Of a stretch of 44,419 nt of DNA, positions 10,442 through 20,607 are shown one piece after another (the first letter of the stretch is position 1; every line of letters begins with the position of its first letter). Under the pieces are notes generated by a model. It had not been told where the DNA came from and searched no databases. It saw only the letters and a program-made list of their open reading frames with translations. Origin of the DNA: Thermoplasmatales archaeon (lineage in GTDB: Archaea; Thermoplasmatota; Penumbrarchaeia; Penumbrarchaeales; Penumbrarchaeaceae); assembly GCA_030595715.1 (NCBI GenBank), contig JAUVCN010000010.1, positions 1-44,419 of the forward strand, in the 5' to 3' direction. The position numbers and the translations under genes were made by a program.

Positions 10442-10653
10442 GTAAGGTATCATTACAAAGAGGTATATATGTAATTCCCTTGATTTTCCGATCCACTCGG
10501 GATCCATGGTGATCAAAGAGAATATACACATCTACAATATGTTGAACAACCCAAATGTTTCAGGTCCATCCTGTCGATGTTCGATGAATGACAATTACAG
10601 GATCGATCTTCATTTATAATGACAGCATGATCGATAGTTGGGCCATGTCCTCA

Positions 10654-12042
10654 TCAGTTTGGATAATATTTTTCGATGAATTCCTCATCTATCCTTTTCA
10701 GTTCTTCCCTGGGGATCGTTGTCAGGAGCTTCCATGCCAGGGACAGCGTCTCCTCTATGGACCTATCCTCCTCACTCCCCTGGGCAATATACTCCTTTTC
10801 GAAGCGAGCGGAGAACTTGAGGAAAGACCTATCCCTGTCCGTAAGTGCTTCTTCCCCAACGACAGCGACGAGGTCTCTCAGGTTGACCCCCTCTGCATAA
10901 CACGCATAGAGCTGGTTCGAAACCTGATCATGATCGGCCCTTGTTCTTCCCTCTCCTATGCCCTGTTTCATCAATCTGGAAAGGCATGGTAGGGGATTCA
11001 CCGGTGGTCTTATTGATTTCCTGTGAAGCTCCCTTGAAAGTACGATCTGTCCCTCGGTGATATAACCGGTAAGGTCCGGAATGGGGTGTGTGATATCATC
11101 ATCCGGCATGGTGAGAATGGGTATCTGTGTGATGGAACCATGCTTTCCCTCTATTCTTCCAGCCCTCTCGTATATCTGTGAAAGGTCAGTGTACATGTAA
11201 CCGGGGTATCCTCTCCTTCCGGGGACCTCTTCCCTGGCTGCTGCTATCTCCCTGAGTGCCTCGCAGTAGTTGGTAAGATCGGTCAGAATGACAAGGATAT
11301 GCATCCCCTTCTCGAAGGCAAGGTATTCTGCGGTGGTCAATGCCATCCTGGGGATAATGATCCTTTCGATGGCTGGATCATCTGCAAGATTGAGGAAGAG
11401 GACAGCTCTTTCAAGTGCTCCCGATCGCTCGAAGGACCTCTTGAAGAAGTTAGCTTCTTCGGATGTGATGCCCATTGCGCAGAATATGACCGCGAACTCC
11501 TCCTTGCTTCCTAGGACCTTTGCCTGTCTGGCGATCTGAGCTGCCAGGTCGTTGTGCGGTAGGCCGGATGCCGAGAAGATGGGAAGTTTTTGACCCCTGA
11601 CAAGTGTGTTCATGCCATCTATCGTGGAGATCCCGGTCTGGATGAATTCCTTGGGATACTCCCTTGCGGTCGGGTTGATGGGCTCTCCGTTTATATCCCT
11701 CCTTTCCTCTGGGATTATCGCAGGTCCTTCATCGATCGGTCTGGCAGTTCCGGAAAATACCCTTCCCAGCATATCCGGTGAAACGGGGATCTTCATGGTC
11801 TCTCCTGTGAATCTTACAGAAGTGACATCGGTGTCTATTCCTTTGGTTCCTTCGAAGACCTGGATGACGGCCTTGTCCATATGTGCTTCAAGAACCTGCC
11901 CCAGCCTCATCTTTCCATCCGGGGACCTGACCTTCACGACCTCCCCGTAGGAGGCACCCTCAACACCCTCCACTACCATAAGTGGACCAGAGACCTCCGT
12001 CACAGTTGAGTATTCAATCTCTTTGGAGTCCGTTCCGGGCAT
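10654..12042 (-). CDS. atpB: A-type ATP synthase subunit B
   Basis: [60 protein letters not shown]. Confidence 0.97.
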   Translation of the reverse strand: MPGTDSKEIEYSTVTEVSGPLMVVEGVEGASYGEVVKVRSPDGKMRLGQVLEAHMDKAVIQVFEGTKGIDTDVTSVRFTGETMKIPVSPDMLGRVFSGTARPIDEGPAIIPEERRDINGEPINPTAREYPKEFIQTGISTIDGMNTLVRGQKLPIFSASGLPHNDLAAQIARQAKVLGSKEEFAVIFCAMGITSEEANFFKRSFERSGALERAVLFLNLADDPAIERIIIPRMALTTAEYLAFEKGMHILVILTDLTNYCEALREIAAAREEVPGRRGYPGYMYTDLSQIYERAGRIEGKHGSITQIPILTMPDDDITHPIPDLTGYITEGQIVLSRELHRKSIRPPVNPLPCLSRLMKQGIGEGRTRADHDQVSNQLYACYAEGVNLRDLVAVVGEEALTDRDRSFLKFSARFEKEYIAQGSEEDRSIEETLSLAWKLLTTIPREELKRIDEEFIEKYYPN

Positions 12043-12075
12043 GAAATTAGGGAAGCACAGGTCTGATATTAATCT

Positions 12076-13929
12076 TTAGCTTCTTCTGCGAAGCACCAAT
12101 ACCATGATAATGAGGACCACGGCAATGATCAGTATGATCGCTGCAATGATCTGTAGCTCATTGTCATCGGTATCCTCTCCTTTTTCAACTGATATCGTAA
12201 GTTCGTTATTGTCCTGGAGAATGCCGTTCATTCCGGTATACTCATCACTCGATCTGATGGAGCATTTGAGATCATGCTGTCCGGGCTCCATCTTTCCAAC
12301 CGGTAGTATGATCGTGATATTTTCACCAGGGACAATGTTTGTTTTCTGGCTGAACCTGTAGGTCCCATCCAGGTAGATGGTCACTGCCACATTCTTTGCC
12401 TCTGAGCCGTATGTTCCCACGGTGACGACTGCATTACCTTCCATTAATTCGATATCGTTCACATATATGTCGGTCAATGGCAGCTGGAGATCCACATGGG
12501 AATCCTCCATGACAATGAATGAGGTCTCCATCCGGGCATTGCCCCAGCTTGCAGACAGATCATATTCAACTGTGATGACCTCGTCAGAGGGTCCCAGGTA
12601 GCCCCAGATCAAGCCGACCTCCCCTGGACCTATTTTCGTTGTCCAGTTCAGCGACGATGATAGTTCGATGATCGAACCGTCGACCACTTCCATTCCCGGA
12701 CCGTAAGTATTTATATGTGTCCTCCCCCACATCGAGATGTTTGAAAGTGCCCCATCACCCGGAATGAACGCAACGTCGGTTCGTTCGACCCTGTCCCATG
12801 TTTCGATCTCCATGCCCCATCTGGTGAAGTTTTCGATCTGACAATCCATCTCGATAAGGGCCCATTGCCCTTCGAGCAGAAGTCCCACCTCGGTATTCCG
12901 GATGGAGGATCCTCTGATCGAGATATGATTGGATGAGATGATGCCGTTTTCCGCATCCTCTATCGTAGTGTTCTCAATAAGAAGAGCGCCTGGACCTTTT
13001 GTATCGATCCCTTTGTATAATGAAAGTATCTTTGAATCGCGGATCATGGGATCGCCGGGACAATCCGTCATTTCGATACCGCTGTAAGGACCAGTGATAT
13101 CCATGCCCACCAATTCCAGAGGGCCACATTCCATGAATCTTCCACCATATAGGGCACCGGGAAGATCGATCGTAACGGATCGGGCCGAGACACTTGCCCC
13201 ACTGGAGAATATTCCTCCCCCGTAGGTACCTTCGATGTATACATTTTCAACATCAAGTCCACCATCTTCACATGATATGGCAGCGATGGATGAGGAAAAG
13301 GAAATATTGGAAGTAAAGCTGGTCCTGATCACGGAAAGGTTACCCTCCCCTACCATCGAAGCCCCCAATCCCTCGACCACCGAATCCTCTACCAATATCG
13401 ACCCTCCCGTTGAGATGATGCCTGATATCGTTGAATTGATGATCTCCAATGAGTCGAGACCGCTTCGGATCAATCCCGATCGGGTCATTATTGAATCCAC
13501 AAATGAGAAGCTCCCATCCAGAAGATAGAGACTGAAATACTGGTTGGAATGGTCGAGCGACCCGTTGATCGTAGACCGATGGATCTCCAAGACGCCGGAA
13601 GATTCGATGTAGTATCCCACTTCCCGGAGGAATGGGGAGATCGATGAGTTCACCAGGTGGAGGGAACCGTTCTCCAAGATCTTTATCCCTTCTCCGGATA
13701 TCGTGAGATCACAATCCCTGAGCTCCAGTGTCTCGTTGATCAACAGGCTTCCATTCACCAATTTGGAACCTGTCCAGAACTGTTCGTTGTCAATTACCAC
13801 AGTATCTATTCCAACAGGTTCGATCACTTCTTCGGGTTCGCCGCAACATTGCCCCTGGACATTCATAGATGTCAAGATGATCGCAAGCGTACAGAACACC
13901 AATACTTCAGCGGCCTTCATGATGGTCAC
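12076..13929 (-). CDS. Exported right-handed beta-helix protein with C-terminal TM anchor
   Basis: Signal peptide; repeated short beta-strand/turn pattern (LEIINSTISG, ILVEDSVVEG...); C-terminal TM IIAAIILIIAVVLIIMVLVLRRRS. Confidence 0.72.
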   Translation of the reverse strand: MTIMKAAEVLVFCTLAIILTSMNVQGQCCGEPEEVIEPVGIDTVVIDNEQFWTGSKLVNGSLLINETLELRDCDLTISGEGIKILENGSLHLVNSSISPFLREVGYYIESSGVLEIHRSTINGSLDHSNQYFSLYLLDGSFSFVDSIMTRSGLIRSGLDSLEIINSTISGIISTGGSILVEDSVVEGLGASMVGEGNLSVIRTSFTSNISFSSSIAAISCEDGGLDVENVYIEGTYGGGIFSSGASVSARSVTIDLPGALYGGRFMECGPLELVGMDITGPYSGIEMTDCPGDPMIRDSKILSLYKGIDTKGPGALLIENTTIEDAENGIISSNHISIRGSSIRNTEVGLLLEGQWALIEMDCQIENFTRWGMEIETWDRVERTDVAFIPGDGALSNISMWGRTHINTYGPGMEVVDGSIIELSSSLNWTTKIGPGEVGLIWGYLGPSDEVITVEYDLSASWGNARMETSFIVMEDSHVDLQLPLTDIYVNDIELMEGNAVVTVGTYGSEAKNVAVTIYLDGTYRFSQKTNIVPGENITIILPVGKMEPGQHDLKCSIRSSDEYTGMNGILQDNNELTISVEKGEDTDDNELQIIAAIILIIAVVLIIMVLVLRRRS

Positions 13930-13935
13930 TCCATC

Positions 13936-16596
13936 TCAGAGATTGCACCAGCTGCATTTCCCGGATCCTTTGCAAACAGAACATTTCTCCTCACCCTTGC
14001 AGGTAGGACATGTGTTTCCGAATGTATTTCCGGTTCCGCTACAGGTGGAGCATTGCCCTGACCCATTGCACCACACACATTTACCTGTTCCCTTACATGA
14101 AAGACAATCGATGTCACCTGAATTCGATGTTTCTGACCTTTGCAGGTCTTCCACAGGTGTGGTTTCTTCAATATCTTCGGGTGTAATATCATCATTCAGG
14201 GTATCAAGTTCGGTCGAAGTTTCGGAAGCGCTTCCTTCCTCATTGATGTTCTTCAGCTTCAAATTGACCTTTTTCAAATAGAAACTTGATTCCTTGTTAT
14301 CCGGGTCCTCTGCCAGAACCTTCTTGAAAAGCTCCAATGACACCTGGAGATCGTTGCTGAGGTACAGCTCCTTCGCTTTCTTCTTCATCTCATTCAGGTC
14401 TGACTTTGTTGCCTTCTCTTCAGACCCCTTTGTGATCCCCTTTTCACGTAGAGAGGTCTGACGCTCATATCCTTCTATCTGGTATGGGTCGTTCATTCCC
14501 TTCGCGAACATCTCGAGTTCCTGATCGCTTTTGGTATGGGCTTCCCTGAGTAGCTTTGTTTTGAGCTTCAATAATCTCTTGACATTTTCCTTGAATGTTC
14601 CGTATTCGATCGTAAGGACCTTTGAGTCATCGATCAAGAGGTCCGAGACCCTACTTACAATGATACCTCTACTGGAGAGTTCGGTGAGCTTTCGAGATAT
14701 CTCACCCCTTCGTTTCTCCTCCTTGATAACTATTTTTTTTAAGCGGGTGAACTTCTTCAGGGTTTCCTTGAAAAGGTCCGGATCGTTCATACTGTCCATT
14801 ATTTCTTTTTCCAGATCTGGGAACCATCCTCTTTCGAAAGCCGGGAATTCATTCTTGAACGAATTGAGGGAGGCTATGGCCCTTGTGTGGTCAAGTACGA
14901 TCTTCTCAAGACCCTCGATCGAGGTTTCTTTCTGCGTCTTCTCCAGTATCGCATCTATTTTGTAACCCTGTGACCTCCATGTCTTTAGGAGGTCATTCAG
15001 CTCGATCCTCTTCTCACGAATACTGTCCCGTTCAGAAACAACCTTCTGGATCTCTCCCATCTCCTTTCGTATGGAATCGATCAGTTCCGGATTCTTGATC
15101 TTCAATGTCAATTTATGGACCAGGTCGGGAATATCTTTATGATTGACCTCTTTTAGGCGAGTCTCATATTCCATGAGTTCGGAGATCCTTTCTGTGTAAT
15201 CCTTGTAGATCTTCTCTGCTTCGACAATATCTTTTTGAAGCGCGTTTTGAAGTTTCGAGATCTTGAATCCCATCCCGCCCCATTCCTTGACGGCATTCTC
15301 GATGTTCTGGGATCTGATCTTCTGGTTGAGGATATTGTTCTTCAGTTCATTGACCTCAACCTCAGTATTGTTGATATTGGTAGGATCGAACAATTTTTCT
15401 GATATACTTGAGACATCGTCTTCGAAACCGGTGGCATCAAGTTTGAAAAGTTTCTCTTTCAGTGATTTCAATCTGGCGGTCTGTCTGATGAAGATATCAA
15501 ATTCCTCTTCCAGAAGGTTAATGTCATCATCGATTATCTGTTCCACCATGTCGATCTTGAAACCCTCTGCAGAATATTTTTCGAGACTCTTTTTGATCTC
15601 ATTTCTTCTCTTTCTCTCTCCCTCTTTCTTCGTATCTTTCATCTTTGCATTCTTGATGGACTTTTCCAGGTCAAGCATCCTTTCTACGACCTTATCGAGG
15701 AGCCAGGGATCATCTATCATTTTTTCGAGTTCCACGATCTTGTCATGGAATTGATCTATGAACGGACCTTCCTTGAAAGTGTTCAATTTTTGTTTTTCCT
15801 TGAAAAGGAAATCAATGTTCGATTCGTAGATATTTAATTGTTTGTCCAGATAATCGAGGTCATCATCATTTTCGATCATCTCTTCAATGGATGAAGTATT
15901 GAGCCCTTTTCTTCTATGCCGGCTTATACGGTTCCTAAGGGTCCTGTATCGTGTTTCAACGGATCTGATCGTTGTTATGACGGATCTCAATCTCCGGTCG
16001 ATGTCATCCAGCCGGTCCAGTCTGAAGACGGCCTTTTCAATATCGTCGATCTTCTTCAGATATTCCTTACCTACATGAGAGAAATCATCACGGGATCTGG
16101 CGATCTTGCTTCTGATCTCCTCGGCCTTTTCTATCTGTTCTCCTATGGAGATGAACCTCTTTTCTATCTGATCGAAGCTTCTGGAAAACAGGCTTTCATC
16201 TTCTTCGAAGTTGTAACCTTTTACTCTCCATCCGGAGACAATGATCTTCCATTCATCTATCTTCAGGTCCATTTCCTGGGTATTGTCCCTGATAAGGGCG
16301 AAGACCCCTTTGCCTCGGCCGCCCCTTGAACCTTTTCCATTCTTTTTCTTTTCGCTGGATTCATTGATGCCCTTGAGCTCGGTTATGCATGAGATGGCAA
16401 TCCTGAACGCTTCTTCCAATTTGCCATTTTCAAAGTTGATCTTGGCTTCTTCGATCATTCCCTTGTAAGAAGAAGTGTCAACTTCCGTTTTCTCCAGCAT
16501 TCCGATTATCATGTTACTTCTATTCAAGACCATTTCAAGCTTCTTGATCTTGGGTTCTATTTCTGTTTCGGAAATAGCCACCTGCTTTGCTCCCAC
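13936..16596 (-). CDS. Long coiled-coil repeat protein with TPR-like segment and C-terminal DnaJ-type cysteine-rich domain
   Basis: About six coiled-coil repeats; KAKELYLSNDLQVSLELFKKVLAEDPDN; CLSCKGTGKCVWCNGSGQCSTCSGTG...CPTCKGEEKCSVCKGSGKCSWC. Confidence 0.8.
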   Translation of the reverse strand: MGAKQVAISETEIEPKIKKLEMVLNRSNMIIGMLEKTEVDTSSYKGMIEEAKINFENGKLEEAFRIAISCITELKGINESSEKKKNGKGSRGGRGKGVFALIRDNTQEMDLKIDEWKIIVSGWRVKGYNFEEDESLFSRSFDQIEKRFISIGEQIEKAEEIRSKIARSRDDFSHVGKEYLKKIDDIEKAVFRLDRLDDIDRRLRSVITTIRSVETRYRTLRNRISRHRRKGLNTSSIEEMIENDDDLDYLDKQLNIYESNIDFLFKEKQKLNTFKEGPFIDQFHDKIVELEKMIDDPWLLDKVVERMLDLEKSIKNAKMKDTKKEGERKRRNEIKKSLEKYSAEGFKIDMVEQIIDDDINLLEEEFDIFIRQTARLKSLKEKLFKLDATGFEDDVSSISEKLFDPTNINNTEVEVNELKNNILNQKIRSQNIENAVKEWGGMGFKISKLQNALQKDIVEAEKIYKDYTERISELMEYETRLKEVNHKDIPDLVHKLTLKIKNPELIDSIRKEMGEIQKVVSERDSIREKRIELNDLLKTWRSQGYKIDAILEKTQKETSIEGLEKIVLDHTRAIASLNSFKNEFPAFERGWFPDLEKEIMDSMNDPDLFKETLKKFTRLKKIVIKEEKRRGEISRKLTELSSRGIIVSRVSDLLIDDSKVLTIEYGTFKENVKRLLKLKTKLLREAHTKSDQELEMFAKGMNDPYQIEGYERQTSLREKGITKGSEEKATKSDLNEMKKKAKELYLSNDLQVSLELFKKVLAEDPDNKESSFYLKKVNLKLKNINEEGSASETSTELDTLNDDITPEDIEETTPVEDLQRSETSNSGDIDCLSCKGTGKCVWCNGSGQCSTCSGTGNTFGNTCPTCKGEEKCSVCKGSGKCSWCNL

Positions 16597-16810
16597 ATGT
16601 CCCCAATCATTTTTCCCCTTTTAAAATGTTCCTCATTTATATCGATTTTTAATACGATCGGAAAATGTAGAGGTTATTATGACCAGACATTGATATTCCT
16701 ATCACCAAACCAAATGTACTTTTTCCACTCATTATTTGCCGATAATAAATGTTAAGTAATACGATGGATTAAGCCCATTTGGTTTCAAAATCCCTCCCGG
16801 TGATGAGAAA

Positions 16811-17125
16811 ATGGGCAAAGATGACCTCCACATGCTCCTCGAAGCAGAAAAGAAGGCTCAACTGAATGTCGACAGGGCCAAGGAGCTGGCCAAATTGGAG
16901 ATCAAGAGAGCAGATGAGGAAGCGAGTGACCAGCGGGAGATACTATTGATCAAGTTCAAAACTCGCAAGACATCAGGTTTGAAAGAGGTCAAGGACAAGG
17001 CTCTGATCGAAGCTGAGAAGATCCGAAACGATGGTAACATTATGGCAAAGGACCTGGGGTCCAAGGCCAGAGATCGAATTCCTGTTGCTGTCGAGAAGGT
17101 CCTCACATTGATCAAGGGTAGCTGA
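16811..17125 (+). CDS. atpH: A-type ATP synthase subunit H
   Basis: Short charged coiled coil directly upstream of subunit I. Confidence 0.78.
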   Translation: MGKDDLHMLLEAEKKAQLNVDRAKELAKLEIKRADEEASDQREILLIKFKTRKTSGLKEVKDKALIEAEKIRNDGNIMAKDLGSKARDRIPVAVEKVLTLIKGS

Positions 17126-17148
17126 ACATCTGAAAAGGCGGTATCCTA

Positions 17149-19191
17149 TTGTATCCCAAGAAGATGGAAAGGGTCGAGATATTCCTGATGAAAGGGGATC
17201 TGGACAGGGTCATTGTTGACCTGCAGGATTCAAGAACGATCCAATCCATCGAAGTTGAAGGGAACAAGGAGGGATCGGTAGATCCCAAGCTACTGGACCT
17301 TCGGGCAGATATCGAGAGGATCATTGATCTGCTTGTCCCTTTGGAAGAACCCCTGAGCGGTTTGAAAAGCATTCTAAGAGGTAAATGCCAGGTATATAGA
17401 ACGAGTAAGAATGATGACCTTTCAAAAACCCGAAATTGGATCCGTTCCACCAGAAGTAGGGTTGGCCCGCTTGAGGATGAGATCAGAAGGGTGGAAGGTG
17501 ATATCGATCATCTTTCGGAGACCATCTCCCGTCTGACACAATTATCAGGTCTTAACATTGATCTGAACACACTGTCATCCTTCCGGAGAGTGAGGATAAA
17601 GATCGGAACCACGAGAAGGTTCGACGAGCTCCAGGCAGCGGTCAAAGGGGTAGGTGGAGATATAGATGGATCATTGATCGATCGGAAAGAAGGATTACAC
17701 TCGGTTAGGATCGCTTACACTTCATCCATGGAGAAGGACCTGGGCGAAATCCTTAGAGGTCGATTGTACACGGAAATGAACATTGATGTTCCAGGGATAA
17801 GAAAATTCATATCGATGAATAATATGGATATGGATATCCTGAACCTATCCATCGGACGATTACTTCCGAAGCTAGATTCTCTGAAGGATGAACTCGATTA
17901 CATGCTTGAAGGTGTAAAAAAAGAGGGTTCTATCATGTCTTCCGAACTGCTTCCTCCGGCCAGGGCCCATCTCGAAATGGTGGAAATGAAGGTCGAGAAG
18001 GAACGCTTCAATTCATCCCTGCTCAGAACAAGGTATACAAGGAGGATAGTGGGCTGGATCGAGAAGGATCGGTTACAGGAGTTGAAGGACATCCTGACAA
18101 AAAGATGCCCTAACAGGCATCATATGGATCGCAGACCCCCCACTGAAGATGAGATCAAGGAGAATATTGTACCAACCAAGCTGAATAATGGCTGGCTTGG
18201 TACGATGTTCGAACCTCTTACAAACACATTTGCGATTCCAAAATATAACGAGATCGATCCAAGTCTTATGATCTCTGTCCCATTCATTTTCTTCTTCGGT
18301 CTGATGCTTGGAGATGCAGGGTATGGAATGATCATCATGGTCCTTTCATTCCTTCTTATATATGCTGGTAGGTCCAATAGGTCATTGAAGATGACAGGTT
18401 GGATGGGATTTTTGATGGGACTCGCCACTACCGTATCTGGCATTTGGATGGGAGCTTTCTTTGGTGATCTCATACCAAGGGTGGTCCTTGGGAATGCGGG
18501 TTCTCCGTTGTACACGTTCGAGCTGTTTGGGTATCAGATGCCATATGATACTTTGAAAGACCCCATGCTTTTATTCCAGGTCTCGCTTTATATCGGCCTG
18601 ATCCAATTGAATCTCGGGATCCTGCTCTACGGCATCGATAAGCTTGTGAAGAGGGATATATTCGGTTTCTTCAAGGGGACGGTTTCATGGTTCCTTATCC
18701 AGGTAGGCAGTGCAATATTCATAGGAGCAATGCTCATCGGATGGTGGGAGCTCGATACCCTCCTGACCGCGATCGGCGGAGGCTCTTTTATATTAGGTAC
18801 CGTCCTGCTTGTTTTCAAGTCCAAGGGTATGGTCCTTTTCGATATCGAGGGATACCTTGGTGATTGGATCTCCTATACCAGGATCCTTGCTCTGGGTCTA
18901 TCGACCTTCGGCCTGGCAATGGCATTCAATATTGTTGGCCGTATGCTCCTTGAGTCCCATTTGGCAATGATACCTGTTGCTTTCTTGTTACTTGCATTCT
19001 TACATGTGTTCAACCTGTTACTCCAGGCACTAGGAGCTGGTGTTCATTCATTGAGATTGCAGTTCGTAGAGTTCTTTGGACGGTTCTATGAAGGTGGAGG
19101 TATTCCATTCGAACCTTTTGGAATGGAAAGGGTCCATACGAAGATCGTTACAAGGAACAAGAGGACCGGAAGTGAAAATGATGTCATCTGA
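17149..19191 (+). CDS. atpI: A-type ATP synthase subunit I (TTG start at 17149 or ATG at 17164)
   Basis: FGLMLGDAGYGMIIM; DWISYTRILALGLSTFGLAMAFN with conserved TM Arg. Confidence 0.95.
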   Translation: MYPKKMERVEIFLMKGDLDRVIVDLQDSRTIQSIEVEGNKEGSVDPKLLDLRADIERIIDLLVPLEEPLSGLKSILRGKCQVYRTSKNDDLSKTRNWIRSTRSRVGPLEDEIRRVEGDIDHLSETISRLTQLSGLNIDLNTLSSFRRVRIKIGTTRRFDELQAAVKGVGGDIDGSLIDRKEGLHSVRIAYTSSMEKDLGEILRGRLYTEMNIDVPGIRKFISMNNMDMDILNLSIGRLLPKLDSLKDELDYMLEGVKKEGSIMSSELLPPARAHLEMVEMKVEKERFNSSLLRTRYTRRIVGWIEKDRLQELKDILTKRCPNRHHMDRRPPTEDEIKENIVPTKLNNGWLGTMFEPLTNTFAIPKYNEIDPSLMISVPFIFFFGLMLGDAGYGMIIMVLSFLLIYAGRSNRSLKMTGWMGFLMGLATTVSGIWMGAFFGDLIPRVVLGNAGSPLYTFELFGYQMPYDTLKDPMLLFQVSLYIGLIQLNLGILLYGIDKLVKRDIFGFFKGTVSWFLIQVGSAIFIGAMLIGWWELDTLLTAIGGGSFILGTVLLVFKSKGMVLFDIEGYLGDWISYTRILALGLSTFGLAMAFNIVGRMLLESHLAMIPVAFLLLAFLHVFNLLLQALGAGVHSLRLQFVEFFGRFYEGGGIPFEPFGMERVHTKIVTRNKRTGSENDVI

Positions 19192-19221
19192 TCATTTCAA
19201 AATAAATATTAATTATAGAAA

Positions 19222-19980
19222 ATGTCGGAGGTTGGAATGATGAAAAAATATCCAATGATCATTATTGGGGTCATCGCATTGGCCCTTGTGGCCATGACGG
19301 CCATGACCGTATTCGCCACCGGGGAAAGGATACCTATGAAGGACCTTGACTTCGATGGTATGGATGATGACTGGGAAGGTGCAAATGGTCTGAACAATCA
19401 GACATATGATGCTACCGAGGACCCGGATAAAGACGGAATGACCAATATCGAGGAATATCTTGAATTCACCGATCCGAATGATCGGGAGGATTCCAAGATT
19501 GTGAGAGATAACAGAATTCTGGTATTCATCGGTGTGGCGCTGGCCATGGGCGTGGCTGCGATCACATCTTCGATCGGAATTGGGATCGCCGGGGCGGGTG
19601 CCACAGGTGTCGCAGCAGAGAGGCCTGACAAGTTCGGTCGACTGATCGTCTATCAGGCCCTGCCAATGACGCAGGGTATCTATGGTCTTTTGATCTCGAT
19701 ACTGGTCCTGAACTTCACCGGTCTGACCGGTGGCCCGGAGTTCGAAATACTGAGACAGCCATATGTGGGTTGGGGAGCGCTTGCCATTGGCATAGTGATC
19801 GCCTTCTCAAGCGTATCGGCCATTCCCCAGGGTATGACCGCATCCGCTGCTGCGGCTGCATTCGGTAGGAACAACAAGGTATTCGGTCAGGGTGTGATAT
19901 TCGCTGTTATGTCAGAGACAATGGCAATTTTCGGTTTCCTCGTCGCAATATTCCTGCTTCTGGCTTCCGGAATGCTCTGA
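19222..19980 (+). CDS. atpK: A-type ATP synthase subunit K (4-TM proteolipid) with N-terminal signal sequence and acidic Ca-binding-like extension
   Basis: LPMTQGIYGLL, SAIPQGMTASAAAAAFG, VMSETMAIFGFL; N-terminal extension DLDFDGMDDDWEGANGLN...DPDKDGMTNIEEYLEFTDP. Confidence 0.93.
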   Translation: MSEVGMMKKYPMIIIGVIALALVAMTAMTVFATGERIPMKDLDFDGMDDDWEGANGLNNQTYDATEDPDKDGMTNIEEYLEFTDPNDREDSKIVRDNRILVFIGVALAMGVAAITSSIGIGIAGAGATGVAAERPDKFGRLIVYQALPMTQGIYGLLISILVLNFTGLTGGPEFEILRQPYVGWGALAIGIVIAFSSVSAIPQGMTASAAAAAFGRNNKVFGQGVIFAVMSETMAIFGFLVAIFLLLASGML

Positions 19981-19989
19981 GGGTCAAGG

Positions 19990-20607
19990 GTGTATCCCAT
20001 GGGACTTGAAGAGATGATAGGAAGGATCGAAAAAGAAGCCCAGAATGAGGCACGGATCATTCTGAATGAGGCAAAGAAGGAAGCCAGTTTGATACGAGAT
20101 GCTTCTGGCCTGAACACCAAAAAGGAGATATTCGATCTTCAAAAGAAGCTCGACAAGGAGATGATCACATCCCGGAATATTCTGATCTCCGATGGGAAGA
20201 GGAAAGCCAGACAGGCCCTCCTCAGCTCCAAGGAGGACCTGATCTGGGAGACACTTTCCGAGGTAAGGAAATGGTTTTCCAAAATGGATGAGAGTGAGCT
20301 CTACACATATCTGGTTCCCTTGTATGATAAAGCATCGACCATAATCGGACAAGGTATGATAGTCTATCCGGTAAGGGACCTTGACGCTATCGTGCTGAAA
20401 GGAAAACCCGGGGTCCAGATGAGCATTGAAACCTCAACGACCCTTCCTTCCTCGGTCAATAGATACAAGGGAAAGGACCTGATCGGCGGCATCATCGCTA
20501 CTACCTCCGACGGTAGCAAGGTCGTCAACATGTCCTTTCATGGACTGATAGAGAAGGAAGAAGAGAGGATAAGGGAGATAATTGCGAGAACTCTTTTCGG
20601 TGAATGA
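19990..20607 (+). CDS. atpE: A-type ATP synthase subunit E
   Basis: Position; N-terminal coiled coil; C-terminal GGIIATTSDGSKVVNMSFHGLIEKEEERIREIIARTLFGE. Confidence 0.88.
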   Translation: MYPMGLEEMIGRIEKEAQNEARIILNEAKKEASLIRDASGLNTKKEIFDLQKKLDKEMITSRNILISDGKRKARQALLSSKEDLIWETLSEVRKWFSKMDESELYTYLVPLYDKASTIIGQGMIVYPVRDLDAIVLKGKPGVQMSIETSTTLPSSVNRYKGKDLIGGIIATTSDGSKVVNMSFHGLIEKEEERIREIIARTLFGE

